From Acanthaster planci (taxonomy: Eukaryota > Echinodermata > Asteroidea > Valvatida > Acanthasteridae), in NCBI RefSeq assembly GCF_001949145.1, contig NW_019091380.1, positions 2,273,331 to 2,330,038 on the forward strand: DNA of 56,708 nucleotides, in the 5' to 3' direction. Made by a program: the position numbers and the translations under genes. Below are positions 1-11,212 of this stretch, in pieces (position 1 is the stretch's first letter; the number at the start of each line of letters is the position of its first letter). The notes below the pieces were generated by a model. That model did not search any database. It was not told where the DNA came from and saw only the letters and a list, made by a program, of their open reading frames with translations.

Positions 1-549
1 CCCTCCCCATCATTCACTTCTTACTCTGGCTGTCCCATCATCCCACTAATCCAGCCCAACCATTACACCAACCTTATCCAGCATTTCATCCCCTTTCTAC
101 ATGTACCTTGTCCCCTTAATCCTCCTCCTACAGGTACCGCTCCCCCAACAAACATCCTACGTTGTTATCTGTCACTTCTGTCCCCCATCTGTCCCCCATC
201 CCTTACATTTTTCCCACACAGTGTACATGTACATTTCTACATGTATGTGTCTATACACTGTCTATACATGTACATTATAGGAGTGGTCAGTACATACGTA
301 TACATGTAGGTACCGGTACATATACACGTACAAGTACATGTACACTGCATGTACTACAGGGTAAGTACAGCTCAAAACGTTAACATTCAACTTTTATAAC
401 TTTTTCATTAATTTCATAAACTACGCTTCAAAGCATTAACGCCATATGAGACTATTTAAATACTGAGAGAATTCCAAGAGGAAGCGAACAAGAACTCAGA
501 GGCACATTTTAAAACCCATGGACCTGCAAGGAAAAGCTTTCACATTTGA

Positions 550-580
550 GGACGGACGGACGGACGGCCCGACGGACGAA
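550..580. repeat. GGAC/GACG tetranucleotide microsatellite
   Basis: A short imperfect run of the four-base unit GGAC (gacggacggacgg, then a broken unit, then gacggac). It is a simple sequence repeat with no gene nearby. Confidence 0.8.
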
Positions 581-669
581 CAGAAGACAGAAATCGGTAT
601 TACATGTACATAAATGTACGAGGGCTCGCATTTGCTTCGCAGCTCGCCAAAAACCATGCAATCATTTCT

Positions 670-938
670 CAGGGGTGAGACTGGATGAAAATGAAATATT
701 CAGGAAATAATCACCCTAGGTTTTGAGAGCCCCACAGAAGCATAGGGTCTATGGTATGCAGTTCTTTTCCTAAAGGCACTCCTTAAAAACACCCACTTCT
801 TGTATTCTCTGGCAACTTTACACATAATAAAACCTTGATGGCAAACTCCAGATTTTAAAAGAAATTGTTTGAAAATTCTGAAATCGGAAAATCCTAAAAT
901 CTTGAAATCAGGGAAAATCCTGGCAAATCTCACCCCTG
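670..938. mobile_element. Non-autonomous TIR element, CAGGGGTGAGA family, copy 1
   Basis: The left end reads CAGGGGTGAGACT and the right end reads as its reverse complement (AATCTCACCCCTG). Both ends are flanked by an exact 6-bp duplication, ATTTCT (664-669 and 939-944). The 269-bp interior has no convincing ORF. A second copy with the same ends and its own 6-bp duplication lies at 14532-14671. I infer a MITE-like DNA transposon; the superfamily is unassigned. Confidence 0.7.
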
Positions 939-984
939 ATTTCTATCACTACTTGCATGACTTGACATCCCTATGCCTGTTTCT

Positions 985-1163
985 TGGTGTACATGTACGA
1001 ACACTTGTCTGTTTGTTCGCTGTGTACATGTACTTGTCTGTTTTTTTTTTTGTTAGCTGTGTACATGTACATGTCTGTTTGTTTGCTGTGTACATTTGTC
1101 TGTTTGTTCCCTGTGTACATCTGTTTGTTTGTTTGTTCGCTGTGTACATGTACATGTATATTC
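985..1163. repeat. Minisatellite with ~29-bp unit (TGTGTACATGTAC...TGTCTGTTTGTTCGC)
   Basis: About six imperfect tandem copies of a unit made of TGTGTACATGTAC followed by TTGTCTGTTTGTTCGC. One copy carries a poly-T expansion and two have lost part of the palindrome. The many overlapping ORFs here in both directions (for example repeated Y-M-Y and C-L-F runs) come from the repeat and are not genes. Confidence 0.85.
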
Positions 1164-1652
1164 AGTAAATTGTACATGAATATGTATCAGTATCTTGAGT
1201 TTTGTGGACCTAGAAGAATTTTTAAAACACTCTCTTTGCAGTCAACAATAAAATGAAGTTTTAGTTCCTTTTTTATGCATACGCAGTCTGCATTCAGATT
1301 CATAAACTGCGTAGATTCGGGCGAGTTCAAGCACATGAAAAAAGATGACTGATGATGTGATGGTAACTTTGGGGCTTGTTTTCCCTGTCATTTTGCATTG
1401 TAAACTGTAATTTCTTTCCACACTGAAGCCCCTCATTTGGAAGCAACACTCTCCACTGACAAGGCTCAATCACTAAATGAGCACAAAAGGGGAGACACCA
1501 TCAATCATCTGAATATTACAGTTCAGGGCTTGAAATGGGACTCAACTTCAAGAGGTCAAGTACTTGCTCCCCACAACATTGAGGTGCTAAATTTATGGGA
1601 GCAAGCCGCTAGAGATATCAGCTTCCAACGCTCCAATATTAACCCTAACCAT

Positions 1653-1873
1653 CCCCAATCCTTCAAAATCCTTCGGGCAGTTTTGGAGGATTGAGGCTGC
1701 ATGGCAAAATTGCATTGCTGATTGTGAAGGATGCATTGTCTCAAGGTTGTGGGTTAGACCTTGTGTTATGTTCAGAATGCATAAATTCATGCCAACCCTG
1801 TATGCTCCAGGATGCCATTCAAACTGCCTCAACATAATGAGAGGAATTAATGGAGGATTTTGAAGGATTGGGG
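1653..1873. repeat. Inverted repeat with perfect 20-bp arms, plus scattered GGAGGATT repeats
   Basis: The 20 bases at 1653-1672 are the exact reverse complement of 1854-1873 (core AGGATTTTGAAGGATTG). Further imperfect copies of the GGAGGATT-G word lie at about 1684, 1913 and 1970. It is probably a decayed repeat; no coding content was recognised. Confidence 0.6.
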
Positions 1874-3479
1874 CAGTGGGCACCCCTCCACAGAACATAT
1901 TCAAGAAATGTTGGAGGATTTTGGAGGACTGAGGCTGTATTTTTTCATGGGGGCACTTGGAGCATTATGAAGGATTGAGGATGTATCCTAGTCAAATGGG
2001 CCTAGGCTATTGGGGTTTAAAGCAACGAAATACAGTAATGTCACAGAGAGGTTTGGTTGAATAGATCCTGTCTTGAATCAGACTAGAATTTTGGTTGGTG
2101 GGAGAGATCTTTAGTTGGTTTGAGATCTTGTGGTGTATTGACGACCAACTCTTTATCATTCAACAGTCACGTGAAAATAGGTACCAAGAATTGCTATTTT
2201 AACAAAGGTACATGCAGTCAGGGTACATGTCCAAGGGAGTCCAACTAAATCTGGTGGAGTATTTTAACCGCTTGACTCCCTCTGACTTTGAACCCTTTGG
2301 ATCACCTACATGTATATGTAAGCTGGGCTACACAGTCCCAAGTCCAACAAATAGGGTCAAACCTGGCTGTTGATGATGACGAAGTCAGACCACCTTAAGT
2401 CAATTCTAAGTTCTGTCGACTCACTTGTGGTGTGACAAATGAGCTTTAAATAGACGATACTATCTAATCTTATCTAAACCTGACCCTATTCCAGAACGCT
2501 TATTATAGTCTAGAACTGTAAAACTGTTATTAATGTTTGTCTTGGACTGTACTTGCACACACACTCAAATTACTTTTCAACAGCACGTTTGCAACACTTA
2601 AGTACATGTACATGTCATTTCTAAGTGACAGTGTCTCGTTTCAAGGACCAAAGTCAAACTCTTTTTAAATGATAAGTAAACACAAATGTATTACTAAGTT
2701 GAATCAAATTTGAGGTAAATTTCCAATACCATGTCTAACAACTACTGATGTTACACTAACGAGTCCTCGTGATGTCTTGCATGTTCTTCATATACATTTG
2801 TACGCAGCTCTCTCTTTTTTTGATACACTGTATAAGTTCCGGATAAAAACTTTTGACAAACAAATAGCGACATTATGTGTGTGGTCATGGACTGTTAAAT
2901 TTTTTAAATTGATCTCCGGTCTTGTGATTAATGTATTACCGGTGCTTTCTCACTCAAATTTCACAAACTTGACCCTCAGATCTTAGCTTCTGTGAAGACA
3001 AATAGCAAACCTCAAATGTGTCATAAGGTCAGCAAGTATTTCTGTGAGAAAAAAGGCATTCCTTAAAATGTAAAGCCAAATAAAAATTTCTGCAAAGAAC
3101 AAACACTGATATGTTATTTATATCAATTACCAGTAGCCCAAACCTGGACCACCCCATTATGTATATCTAGCCATGCTATATCTTTCTTTTATGAATAAAA
3201 TATCTATACTTTTTAAATGCATTTTAGATGACAAAGTTTATTCAGAAATTGTTCAATTTTCTGCATCTCTTTTAAGTCTCCTCCAGCAAGTTGACTGTGT
3301 TTTAAGAGAATGATACCCTCAAATTTGAAGAGAAAATTCTCTGCTGATAGCAAAGGAGTGCGGAGACGGGATATTTCAACAGGGCTAGTGTACAACAAAG
3401 ACAAATATAAACAACAACACTATCTACACAAGAATGACCGGGGGGGGGAATCAAGTAAGGGCACCCTTATCAAATTGTA

Positions 3480-4314
3480 TGGTTCTCATTTCTTTTACCA
3501 CTTGAGATAAGGTTGGTCGGTTGAAAAAAAAAAACCTTAAAAAAAAACAAATTCCATGTTGCTGGTGGATAAATGACGGAATAAACCAGGCCAAATGCAC
3601 AATGTACATATATTCTTGATACTTGTTTAACTGAGTATTCTCTGCCGCATCTTGGACCCAGGTTGGACCTATCATAATCGTACTCCGTGATTTTACTTGG
3701 ACCATGCAACTAACGAAGGTCACAACAGTGGAGGCCGCCATATTGAATGACATGATCAGCGCGCGTAGCAACACGAGTAGACTTGTCATTTATCCTCAAT
3801 TTTTCATGTACAGGGGCCTTTTTGTTCTCTCTGCATTTTTGATATACATAAGTATTAAACAAAGATAAATGAAGGAAAAAAATCGAAAAAACACGTTTTG
3901 TGTGTACACTTGCATGCAAATGGGATACACATGTTCTTATTGTTACCCGAAGCCACAAAACATACCGCGCTGGACTGAGGAAGCCTAATCCTGCTGGTCG
4001 GTACCATGCTGCTCACGTTGAAAATCCCCTTGTACGAATCTGGGTCAAGACAAGTGTAGGGCTATGCACGAACCTCAGTCGGCCACGAAAAAGCGTGGTA
4101 TACCGAATGTTCACGCGAACGCCGACCGTCGCTGTTGGTTGTTTGCGAAATCGTAAGTTTTCAGGGCTTTTGTTTTCAAAGGTCATGCTGGCCAATTTTT
4201 TTCCCTTAAGATTTTTTAGGGTTTAGGTCTTTTTAGCAGGGTCGGCGGGGAAAAAAAGCTTTTTTTTTTTCGTGATCCGGAGCCCAAAATAGGGTCGGTC
4301 GGAAATGAGAACCA
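3480..4314. mobile_element. TIR element of ~835 bp with TA target duplication
   Basis: The left end is TGGTTCTCATTTC and the right end is GAAATGAGAACCA. The inverted match continues imperfectly into a GGTCGG motif on each side. Both ends are bordered by TA (3478-3479 and 4315-4316), as expected for Tc1/mariner-type insertion. The interior has no recognisable transposase, so it is likely non-autonomous. Poly-A and poly-T tracts lie just inside each end. Confidence 0.6.
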
Positions 4315-4387
4315 TAGAATACATGTATGAAAAGGGAGCCCTAAGCTAAAAAAAAAAGTGTGGTTGTGGAATGGACAAATGACTTGC

Positions 4388-4505
4388 CTGCCCCAGCAGC
4401 AAGCATGACTTTCTGGTAGAATGGCAGGGGCTTGGTGGGGTTATCGGCTGTCATCCAATGCTTAATGGTCTCATACAGTCCAAACCTTGTCAGGGAATAG
4501 CTCAT
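4388..4505 (-). CDS. SLC25A10: SLC25A10-like exon 3 (39 codons + 1 base)
   Basis: The acceptor is TTTTACATAG. The exon starts M-S-Y-S-L-T-R-F-G-L-Y-E-T and ends L-A-A-G-A-G in phase 1, matching the phase of the human gene here. The donor reads CAG|GCAAGT, a GC-type 5' splice site. Confidence 0.85.
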
Positions 4506-6016
4506 CTATGTAAAAGCAAAAGTCAACAATGATTACGAGACATTGTAATGAGGTTACAGCAGAATGATGTGACACTGGCCATCCAACGGCAAAGCACCGG
4601 TGAACCTATCGGTTCCAGCCCCCAAACGGGAGGAGGTTGAGTACCTGAACACCCGGTCCAAGTGCGCTGAGACACCATCTTATAATTGGCAAGCAAAGGA
4701 GTACACTTGGGACTTTTCTTTGGAGAAATGTGCAAAACAAAGGACCAAATGAGCAAGTGTTTCATTTGACACCCATTACTAACGCATACATGTAGATCTG
4801 CGCCAAATAACACACACGTATGCTCAATGTACTGCAGATAAATTTTGCTGCTGACTTTTGAATATGCTTTTTAGTACCGGTAGTGGCCTATGATGTGCAT
4901 TTAGAAAACTTTTTTATACAAGTACATGTACATGTATATCATATGGAATTCACTTTATCTTATTTCATCATGCGCTGCTAAAGAATTAAAAATGCCTGCA
5001 CCCAGGAGGCATCAAAGCTTCTCTACGCGAGGAATGACAAGTTAGCACTCTGAAGATATACACGTACAGAGACCCCGCACCAGAGATCCCTGAGCTATGC
5101 AGCCTTGCTGTACGCTGGCAGTGTCTTTACCAGTTTGTGGGTTATCTGATAAACTCTTGCCCACTACAGTGCTTCAGATACAACAAACAATTTATATCAC
5201 ACTTGCCGGTACAAAATACGTGTACGTGTACCAGTACTGAGAAGTTCTATAGCAATTTTGGGGGGTCAGATTTTGGATCGAATTTAAACTGCTAAACAAA
5301 TATTCAACCCCTCCCCGCCCTTGATTGAGCAAGAAGTTAAATTGTCTTTGCTACATGTACCTGTCTGCAAATAGACGCACTGAGCCCATTGTAAAGAGCA
5401 AGGATCCCTTGGTTGCGCACAACGTACACTGCCATGGTACTGGCCCTGTACTTGACCTTCTGCTGGGTCTGTAGGTGGACCTGTGGACACAGAGATGGAA
5501 GCGGGGTCACCACGAATCCAATGTGGAAAATAGTTTAAATATTACTGCTCAAGTTTTAGCTACATGCACTCTTTTACGCAATGCTTACCAATGAGCCAGT
5601 TTACTATTCTGAGCAAGCCTGAAATGAAGGACATCCCAAGTCATTCAGGAATACCAAAAGACATGTGAGGCCTGCCTTATCAATGCGGCCATATGCCAAC
5701 TCACATGTGTGCTCTGTTCTTAAGTTACCTTATTATTTTGAAATCCTAACCTGGTTCACTGCTCAGGATTACAGCCAAAGTGAGAAGATGTCCCCCCCTT
5801 TTTTATTTGGCAACGATGCTGACTTATAGCTGGAATCCTGTGTTTAATTTGCCCCTCCCAACGACTGAAGAGTCTCGGGAGGTTTCCTACCTTGATGAGA
5901 TCTAGAGGATGGGTGAAGCAGCACGCCCCTGCAGAAGCCAGCCCACCAAAGTACCAACGCCCGTTCCGTTGGGTGTGCAGTTCATGCACGTCGGTGTGGA
6001 TTTCAGCGTGCGGCAT
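4388..6016 (-). CDS. SLC25A10: Mitochondrial dicarboxylate carrier, first three coding exons (partial gene)
   Basis: Inner-membrane carrier of the SLC25 family. The mammalian protein exchanges malate or succinate for phosphate, sulfate or thiosulfate. Exons: 5891-6016, 5361-5480 and 4388-4505. Joined, they encode about 121 residues that follow the human protein: W-Y-F-G-G-L-A-S near residue 21, the first carrier signature P-L-D-L-I-K at 37-42, V-H-L-Q-T-Q-Q opening exon 2, a G-I-L-A-L-Y-N-G-L-S stretch, and S-L-T-R-F opening exon 3. Exon borders and phases (0, 0, 1) fit the family. Intron 1 is GT-AG; intron 3 uses a GC donor. The start at 6016 gives a slightly long N-terminus; the frame stays open upstream to a TTTTCAG, so a further 5' exon is possible. 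Exons 4 onward are absent. No frameshift was seen in the three exons. Confidence 0.85.
5361..5480 (-). CDS. SLC25A10: SLC25A10-like exon 2 (40 codons)
   Basis: The acceptor is GTCCACAG and the donor is GTACAT. The correct frame gives V-H-L-Q-T-Q-Q-K at the start and N-G-L-S-A-S-I-C-R-Q at the end, the matrix helix and second transmembrane helix of the first carrier repeat. The long ORF in another frame over this interval is a shadow. Confidence 0.9.
5891..6016 (-). CDS. SLC25A10: SLC25A10-like exon 1 (42 codons)
   Basis: It begins ATG-P-H-A-E-I-H and ends with the carrier signature P-L-D-L-I-K immediately before donor GTAGGA. A 20-residue lead precedes the conserved W-Y-F-G-G. An out-of-frame ATG lies 12 bases upstream, within an overlapping small reading frame. 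Confidence 0.85.
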
Positions 6017-7120
6017 TCTGCCTGCATCTGGTTCCCAGACTCGCGCTCGCTGAAAATCTCTGCACTATTTGGGAACAACTAACCACACCAGGCTGTCTTT
6101 GATTCTGCACAGGGGATTGTGACAAGAGTTGCCACCGACAATGTCCATAGCAGGCTGGCAATCCAAACAGCAACTATGGGTGCTCGACCACAAATTGTCC
6201 ATGAGTGTCTTGTAAGTCAAGATTGGCTGACCTGAATAGCAAATCAGTCAGACTGTTTTCGCTGAGGCAGATGTCTCACTGAAACCTGTCGGGTGAAACA
6301 AAAGAAGCTTCATTACAATCGAGAAGAGAAAAGCACTGACAGGCTGCCCATAACAGAACACATATGGTACAAGAACCATGGAAGAACTCATGTTTATACT
6401 ATGCTGCCAAGGTCAAAGTGCACGCTGCCGCACTGCCATCCCTTCCTCAGGTCTTTCCTACACGTACGGTAGGAACCTTACCAAATGAAATGCAACAAAT
6501 TCAAATGCACCAACATTTAACACAGGAGAATTGATAACCCCGGCAAATGCAACCCAACGCCACTCATGATACAGGTCGGATGGCCTAACTACCACTACTA
6601 CACAGCTCCTATACCCTGCTAACTCTTAACTGCTACATGCACAAAACAGCAGATCAGATACCAGCAGTTATCAGGGTAGGGACAATGCACTTTCAACCTC
6701 TGTGCAATCAGATTTTGATCAGTCACAAGTTACCAGAATGAAGGCACGTTATGTAACATTGCAAGCAAGTCTTTTAGCATATGTGTAAATAGAGTAAACA
6801 GGTGATCAGCAAATTATCTTTGTTAACAGGTTAATTCTTCATAGCCCATTAATCCTTCATGCATGCATTGTACATCTATAATCTGTGAAAAAAAATATCT
6901 CAAAGACAAGTTGAGAGATATTGTAGGATTAACCATGTCAATTTGTTGCTGGTCACAAGAAACTGCAAGGTACCTTGTACATGCAAAGGCTGCCTTATGG
7001 AATCAGCACACATGATTTTATGAGAGCATTGGTTTTATGTACATGTACAGTATGTACACCTATACATATACATGTACATGCAAATTCTGCTTTTAAACCT
7101 TTACATTTCATACGGCACAC

Positions 7121-7270
7121 TTTAGGGGATGGTTGGGGTTTAGGTTGGGTTGGCATTGAGTGGGTGATGGATGGTTGAGTGGATGGGTATTTTCACTGGT
7201 TGGTCGGGTTTAGTTGCTGGTTGGTTGTTTGGTGGTATTTGGGTGGTGTATGTTCAAAAGGTTGGTTGTG
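7121..7270. repeat. G/T-rich low-complexity tract
   Basis: A plus-strand run dominated by GGTTGG, GGTGG and GGATGG words. It is almost free of C and shows no clean repeat period. The short ORFs crossing it are not credible genes. Confidence 0.6.
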
Positions 7271-8541
7271 CAGTTTTTTTGCCGGTCAGTCTCACATGCC
7301 AGTTCTCTCAACACAGCACTTCACTTAAATAATGGTACACATGGCCGATCAATTAATGCCAATTGCAGGACTTGGTGTCACAAATCTATACTCATCTGCT
7401 TATCAGATTAGCTGGACATTCTCTGGTGCTGTTCTTCTCCACAGTGGTAATGTAAACACAGCATCTTAAGGCAAATACTAAAGTGATTTGGAGTCTCAAA
7501 TGCTGAATAAATGGATGAATTACATGTACACTGTTACATGTAATTCATGTCAAACTCTCAATTGCACGTTTGGTGGTACATCAATGTTGACTACAGTAGT
7601 GTGTCACAATTAACAAAAACAATACATAAGCTGCCGTTACCCAACTGATGCAATGCGGGACGGGGTGGGTTGGGGCGGAATGGGGCGCGGGAGTTGTCAT
7701 GTGAAGACTCACTGTGTAAGTGGGGATTGTATTATATTCTGACTGAAGAAAGCAATTGTCCCCCCCAAAACAGGATATTGTTACAGTTGTCCCAGGGAAG
7801 CAACCTTTGGATTAAAACTGTCCTACAAATAATAAGAACACATTGCTAAAGAACAGGCTGATTGTCCTTGAGTATCAATAAATGGCAGGAAAGAAAATGT
7901 CCCGTCCTTGAACATACAATATGTGTGCACGATGACTGATTAAAGTAGGCCCATGTTGTGCAATCACGTGCATTACAGGAATTTGTGCCACCAAGAAAGC
8001 CATGTGAATGTGCCACTGGGGAAAACCTCTATTCACCCAGCCCAGGCACAATGAAAACATGCTCCCCCCCCCCCCGATTGCACTTTTAACATTGGCTGAT
8101 TGTATATGAACAGGACATGAATGCTGAGCCAATGTACAGACAAAGCAACGGAAGGAGCTACAGTACATGTACATACCCACACGTGTATGTGTACGTGTAC
8201 ATGCAATGTTCTCAGCACACAACAGTGGGTTGGGTCAAATGCAAAAGGTCAGCCTGCACCTGTTGTCTGTTGCTGGCTCTATGCTTACAGTAAATTTACT
8301 GCAGGTGTCCATGGGGTGGAAATTACCAGGACTCAATGAGTAAAGCAATACGTTTTAAAAACAAGAGAAGAGTTTATTACAAATTTCATGCAAGTTAATT
8401 ACCAAAAAATTGAAAACCGACCTTTTAGTGTAGCTGAGCTCTTTAACTTTTATACATATATGTAATAAATGTATTCTAATTTCTAATCTTTATTTCTAGG
8501 CATTTCTTTAGAGCTCAAAGGTCAGGTACATGTTTACAATT

Positions 8542-8756
8542 AGGGGTCCATTTTTGTGTGTGTCCCTGTCACATCTGACATATGAAATTGTAACTTCAGA
8601 ACACAAATGTTCTCTGATTTCTAAAAGTGATGAATTAATGCAAATAACCTGCCAAACATATGGAAATAGTTTGAAATCAATTACAATGATATTTCCGTGT
8701 CTAATTACACAGGTCAGGTGTAACAGGGACACAAAAATGTCACACTTTTGGACCCT
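8542..8756. mobile_element. Short TIR / foldback element
   Basis: The left arm begins AGGGGTCCATTTTTGTGTG and continues GTCCCTGTCACATCTGAC. The right arm holds GTCAGGTGTAACAGGGACAC followed by AAAAATG and ends TTTTGGACCCT, so the outer ~40 bases of the two sides are largely complementary. There is no coding content. It is likely a MITE; target-site duplications were not clear. Confidence 0.6.
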
Positions 8757-9603
8757 GAAGCCCCAACCGTTTGACGCTGGCATTTACGGGAGCCAGTAGG
8801 TGGTGATGAAGGTATTTTTGGTGAGTCTTTGGAATTTTTGAGAACCGTTGTCACCTTACTCTATGTACAGGCACGGAGCATTAGTATGACGATCCTGTCC
8901 AAAATCATAAAAGGAGGCATACTCACACTCCACTCAGTAGAGATACTTATCAATCATGTTTTTTGCTACTGAACAACTAGATAAAACTGTCATGATGGGC
9001 CCGGATTCGAAATCTTTGAAGCATGTAATTTCCCGATCATTAACATCTTCCAGGCATTTGCCAGGTTATCATTATTATTATTTATTTGGCATTAATCAGA
9101 AACACACAAAACAAAGACAGGAATTAACAACGTAAGTAAAACCAAGGACTATACAAAGCAAGCCATCAGCAAATGCAGGAAAAGAAAAAGTTAACTAAAT
9201 ACATGTAACTGTGACCTTCCAAATGAAAGCTGAGCTGTGATTGGTCATTGGAATGGAAGCAAATTAGAGTCTTTAGACCAATCACCGTACGGCTTTCATC
9301 TGTGGGTGAAAAGAAAACAAGGAAAAATAGGTGCTGTGTTGCGGTTGGTCAAGCTATGAGAGTACATGTACATGTATACATGTACACTGGCCTGCATAAG
9401 TCATATCACACACTGTTACTGAACAACTTTTGTGTAATTTTTCATGGAAAGTACTAAAAAAGGCCCACAAAATTTTACCTATGTCTGTGTTAATATCTTT
9501 ATTCCGGTAAATTTATGTTTCTGGTGTGAAAACAAACAATTCCGATTAATTTGGGGTCCGAAAGCTAACGCTTTCATGTTCGTGTGCATAAAGTCAATGG
9601 CAT

Positions 9604-10460
9604 CTAAGATGGCAGCCAAGTCATCAACTCGAACTGCCAACTACCCCCTCCCCATTTCTCAAAGAAATAAGGGGTCAGATAAGCCAAGAATTCCTGGGTA
9701 ATTCTATCCGTGTGTGGCGGGGCATTATCGTGTTGGAAGAGGAATTCATGGCCGATCAAATAGTGGGCAGCTGGCAGCATGGTCTCCTGGAGGATGTCGA
9801 CAGAGACGTCTGCGTTGATGTTCTCTGTCACGCACACCAGGCTGCCGGTACTGGCAGAGCTCATGCAGCCTCATACCATAATCCCTGAGGCTCCGTGCTG
9901 CGTCAAGGAACGACGCAGCATTCCTTGAACTCCTCTCCAACTGTTCTCAACACATAAACCCTGCCATCGGACTGGAACAGTTGAAACGGACTCGTCCGTC
10001 CATAACAACCAGCTCCAGTCGTCGGCCGTCAAGTCAAGGTGCTCCCGCCCCAGACTAATCGCAGTTGTTTGTGGTCGGCAGTAAGGTGGGGCTTGTGCCT
10101 GGCAACCCTGCCATTCAAACCAGCTGCAGAAAGTCGCCTGGAGACAGTGCTTGTGTGAACTTCCACCCCTGCTGTCGTGGCAAGCTCCATTGCCAATTCA
10201 GGGGCAGTCAGGAAGGGATTTCTCCTTGACTACCTCACGAGCTGCAGGTCATCCCACTCCGTGGTAGACCTGGGTTTGCCAGAATGAGGTAGGTTTTCCA
10301 TAGATCCATATTCCTCCAACTTCTTCAAGTTATATCGAACGACAAACTCACTAACTTTTAGATGTCTGGCAATCTCTCAGTTGGAAATCCCATCCCTATT
10401 CCAGGCTTCAATCAAGCCCATTTCGCGAGTTGTGAGCAGCGTTTTGACTGGAATTGTTGT
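9604..10460 (-). pseudogene. Decayed Tc1/mariner-family transposase
   Basis: Read on the minus strand, the 5' part (about 10440-10250) gives a helix-turn-helix-like stretch (L-K-V-S-E-F-V-V-R-Y-N-L-K-K-L-E-E-Y-G, then H-S-G-K-P-R-S-T-T) interrupted by an in-frame stop just before E-I-A-R-H. The 3' part (about 9770-9660) contains F-Q-H-D-N-A-P-P-H-T, the second-aspartate block of the Tc1 DDE catalytic domain. The two parts are in different frames, so the gene is inactive. Terminal inverted repeats were not identified with confidence. Confidence 0.75.
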
Positions 10461-11212
10461 TGCTTTGCATATCAAAAGGAAAGTGTTCACATGCAAATTT
10501 TTGTTACCAAGGGGCAGCTTGACACCCCAGAAACCATTCACAAAACATATCGGTTAAATATATATTTATAACAAAACTTTTCCCACTGCTCCAACTTTTC
10601 TTCCGTTGGTTTAAATGCTGCACAAATGATATTCATGACTCATGAATACGTAATAAGGTAATTCAAAATGGCAGTTTTACACGGACGAAAAACAATTGCT
10701 CGAAAAATGCCAAAATGAGGGGTCGTGGGCAACTTCAGAAGTGGGATTTACGACTATATTTGATTAAAATAAGCACACACTACAGGGGTAAGTTACATTG
10801 TTGTTCAGAATAAACAATTTATTGCAAAACCACAACATCAAGTTTGCCACACATGTGCGATATATGACTAATGCAGGCCAGCGTACATGTACAGTGCATG
10901 CTGCTGAGTTTCTGTAGTGTGGATGGGCAAAATGCTCAAGAATTTCACCATTTTAATGAGGATATAAGGTGAATAAACCTCCCCATATTCACCAAGAAGG
11001 CATGTGTGATTTGGTTGCACAAATAGCTGTGATGGCAAGAGTAAGTTGGCACAATTGAAACAGCCAAAAAATGTGTTAAAAGTATGGGAGTATGTACACG
11101 GTGAAGGTTTGTTCAGTGTACATCGAAAAACCAACAGTCCTGGAAAATCATGTTGAATGTGACCCATACTATACTGAGGCCTTAATTTCCAATACTGTCA
11201 TAAGCCTCATCA

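Larger units (their letters stand above)
1..4387. other. Non-coding / repeat-rich stretch (intron 3 of the carrier gene or beyond)
   Basis: No exon with protein similarity and splice borders was found here on either strand. The stretch holds TACATGTA-rich sequence (about 220-350), a GGAC microsatellite, inverted-repeat elements and a minisatellite, listed separately. The fourth exon of the dicarboxylate carrier should lie in this direction, but no match to its second PX[DE]XX[KR] repeat was seen. Either its third intron runs past the window edge or the exon is missing from this assembly. Confidence 0.5.
6017..9600. other. Intergenic stretch, no recognised gene
   Basis: It contains an exon-like open frame at 6113-6211 (see findings), TACATGTA-rich patches near 7040-7080 and 8160-8210, a G/T-rich low-complexity run at about 7120-7270, poly-C at 8063-8075 and a TIR element at 8542-8756. 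None of the open frames shows a domain I recognise. Confidence 0.5.

Noticed and set aside
949-1256. Several overlapping ORFs on both strands (rich in C-L-F-V or T-N-K-Q-T)
   Set aside because: They are translations of the TGTGTACATGTAC/TGTCTGTTTGTT minisatellite; repeats of this kind are open in many frames.
3451-3789. 112-codon minus-strand ORF
   Set aside because: Runs through poly-A/T tracts at the end of a TIR element; low complexity, no similarity.
5284-5490. 68-codon minus-strand ORF (M-S-T-G-P-P-T-D...)
   Set aside because: Wrong frame over exon 2 of the carrier gene; the other frame matches SLC25A10 and has proper splice borders.
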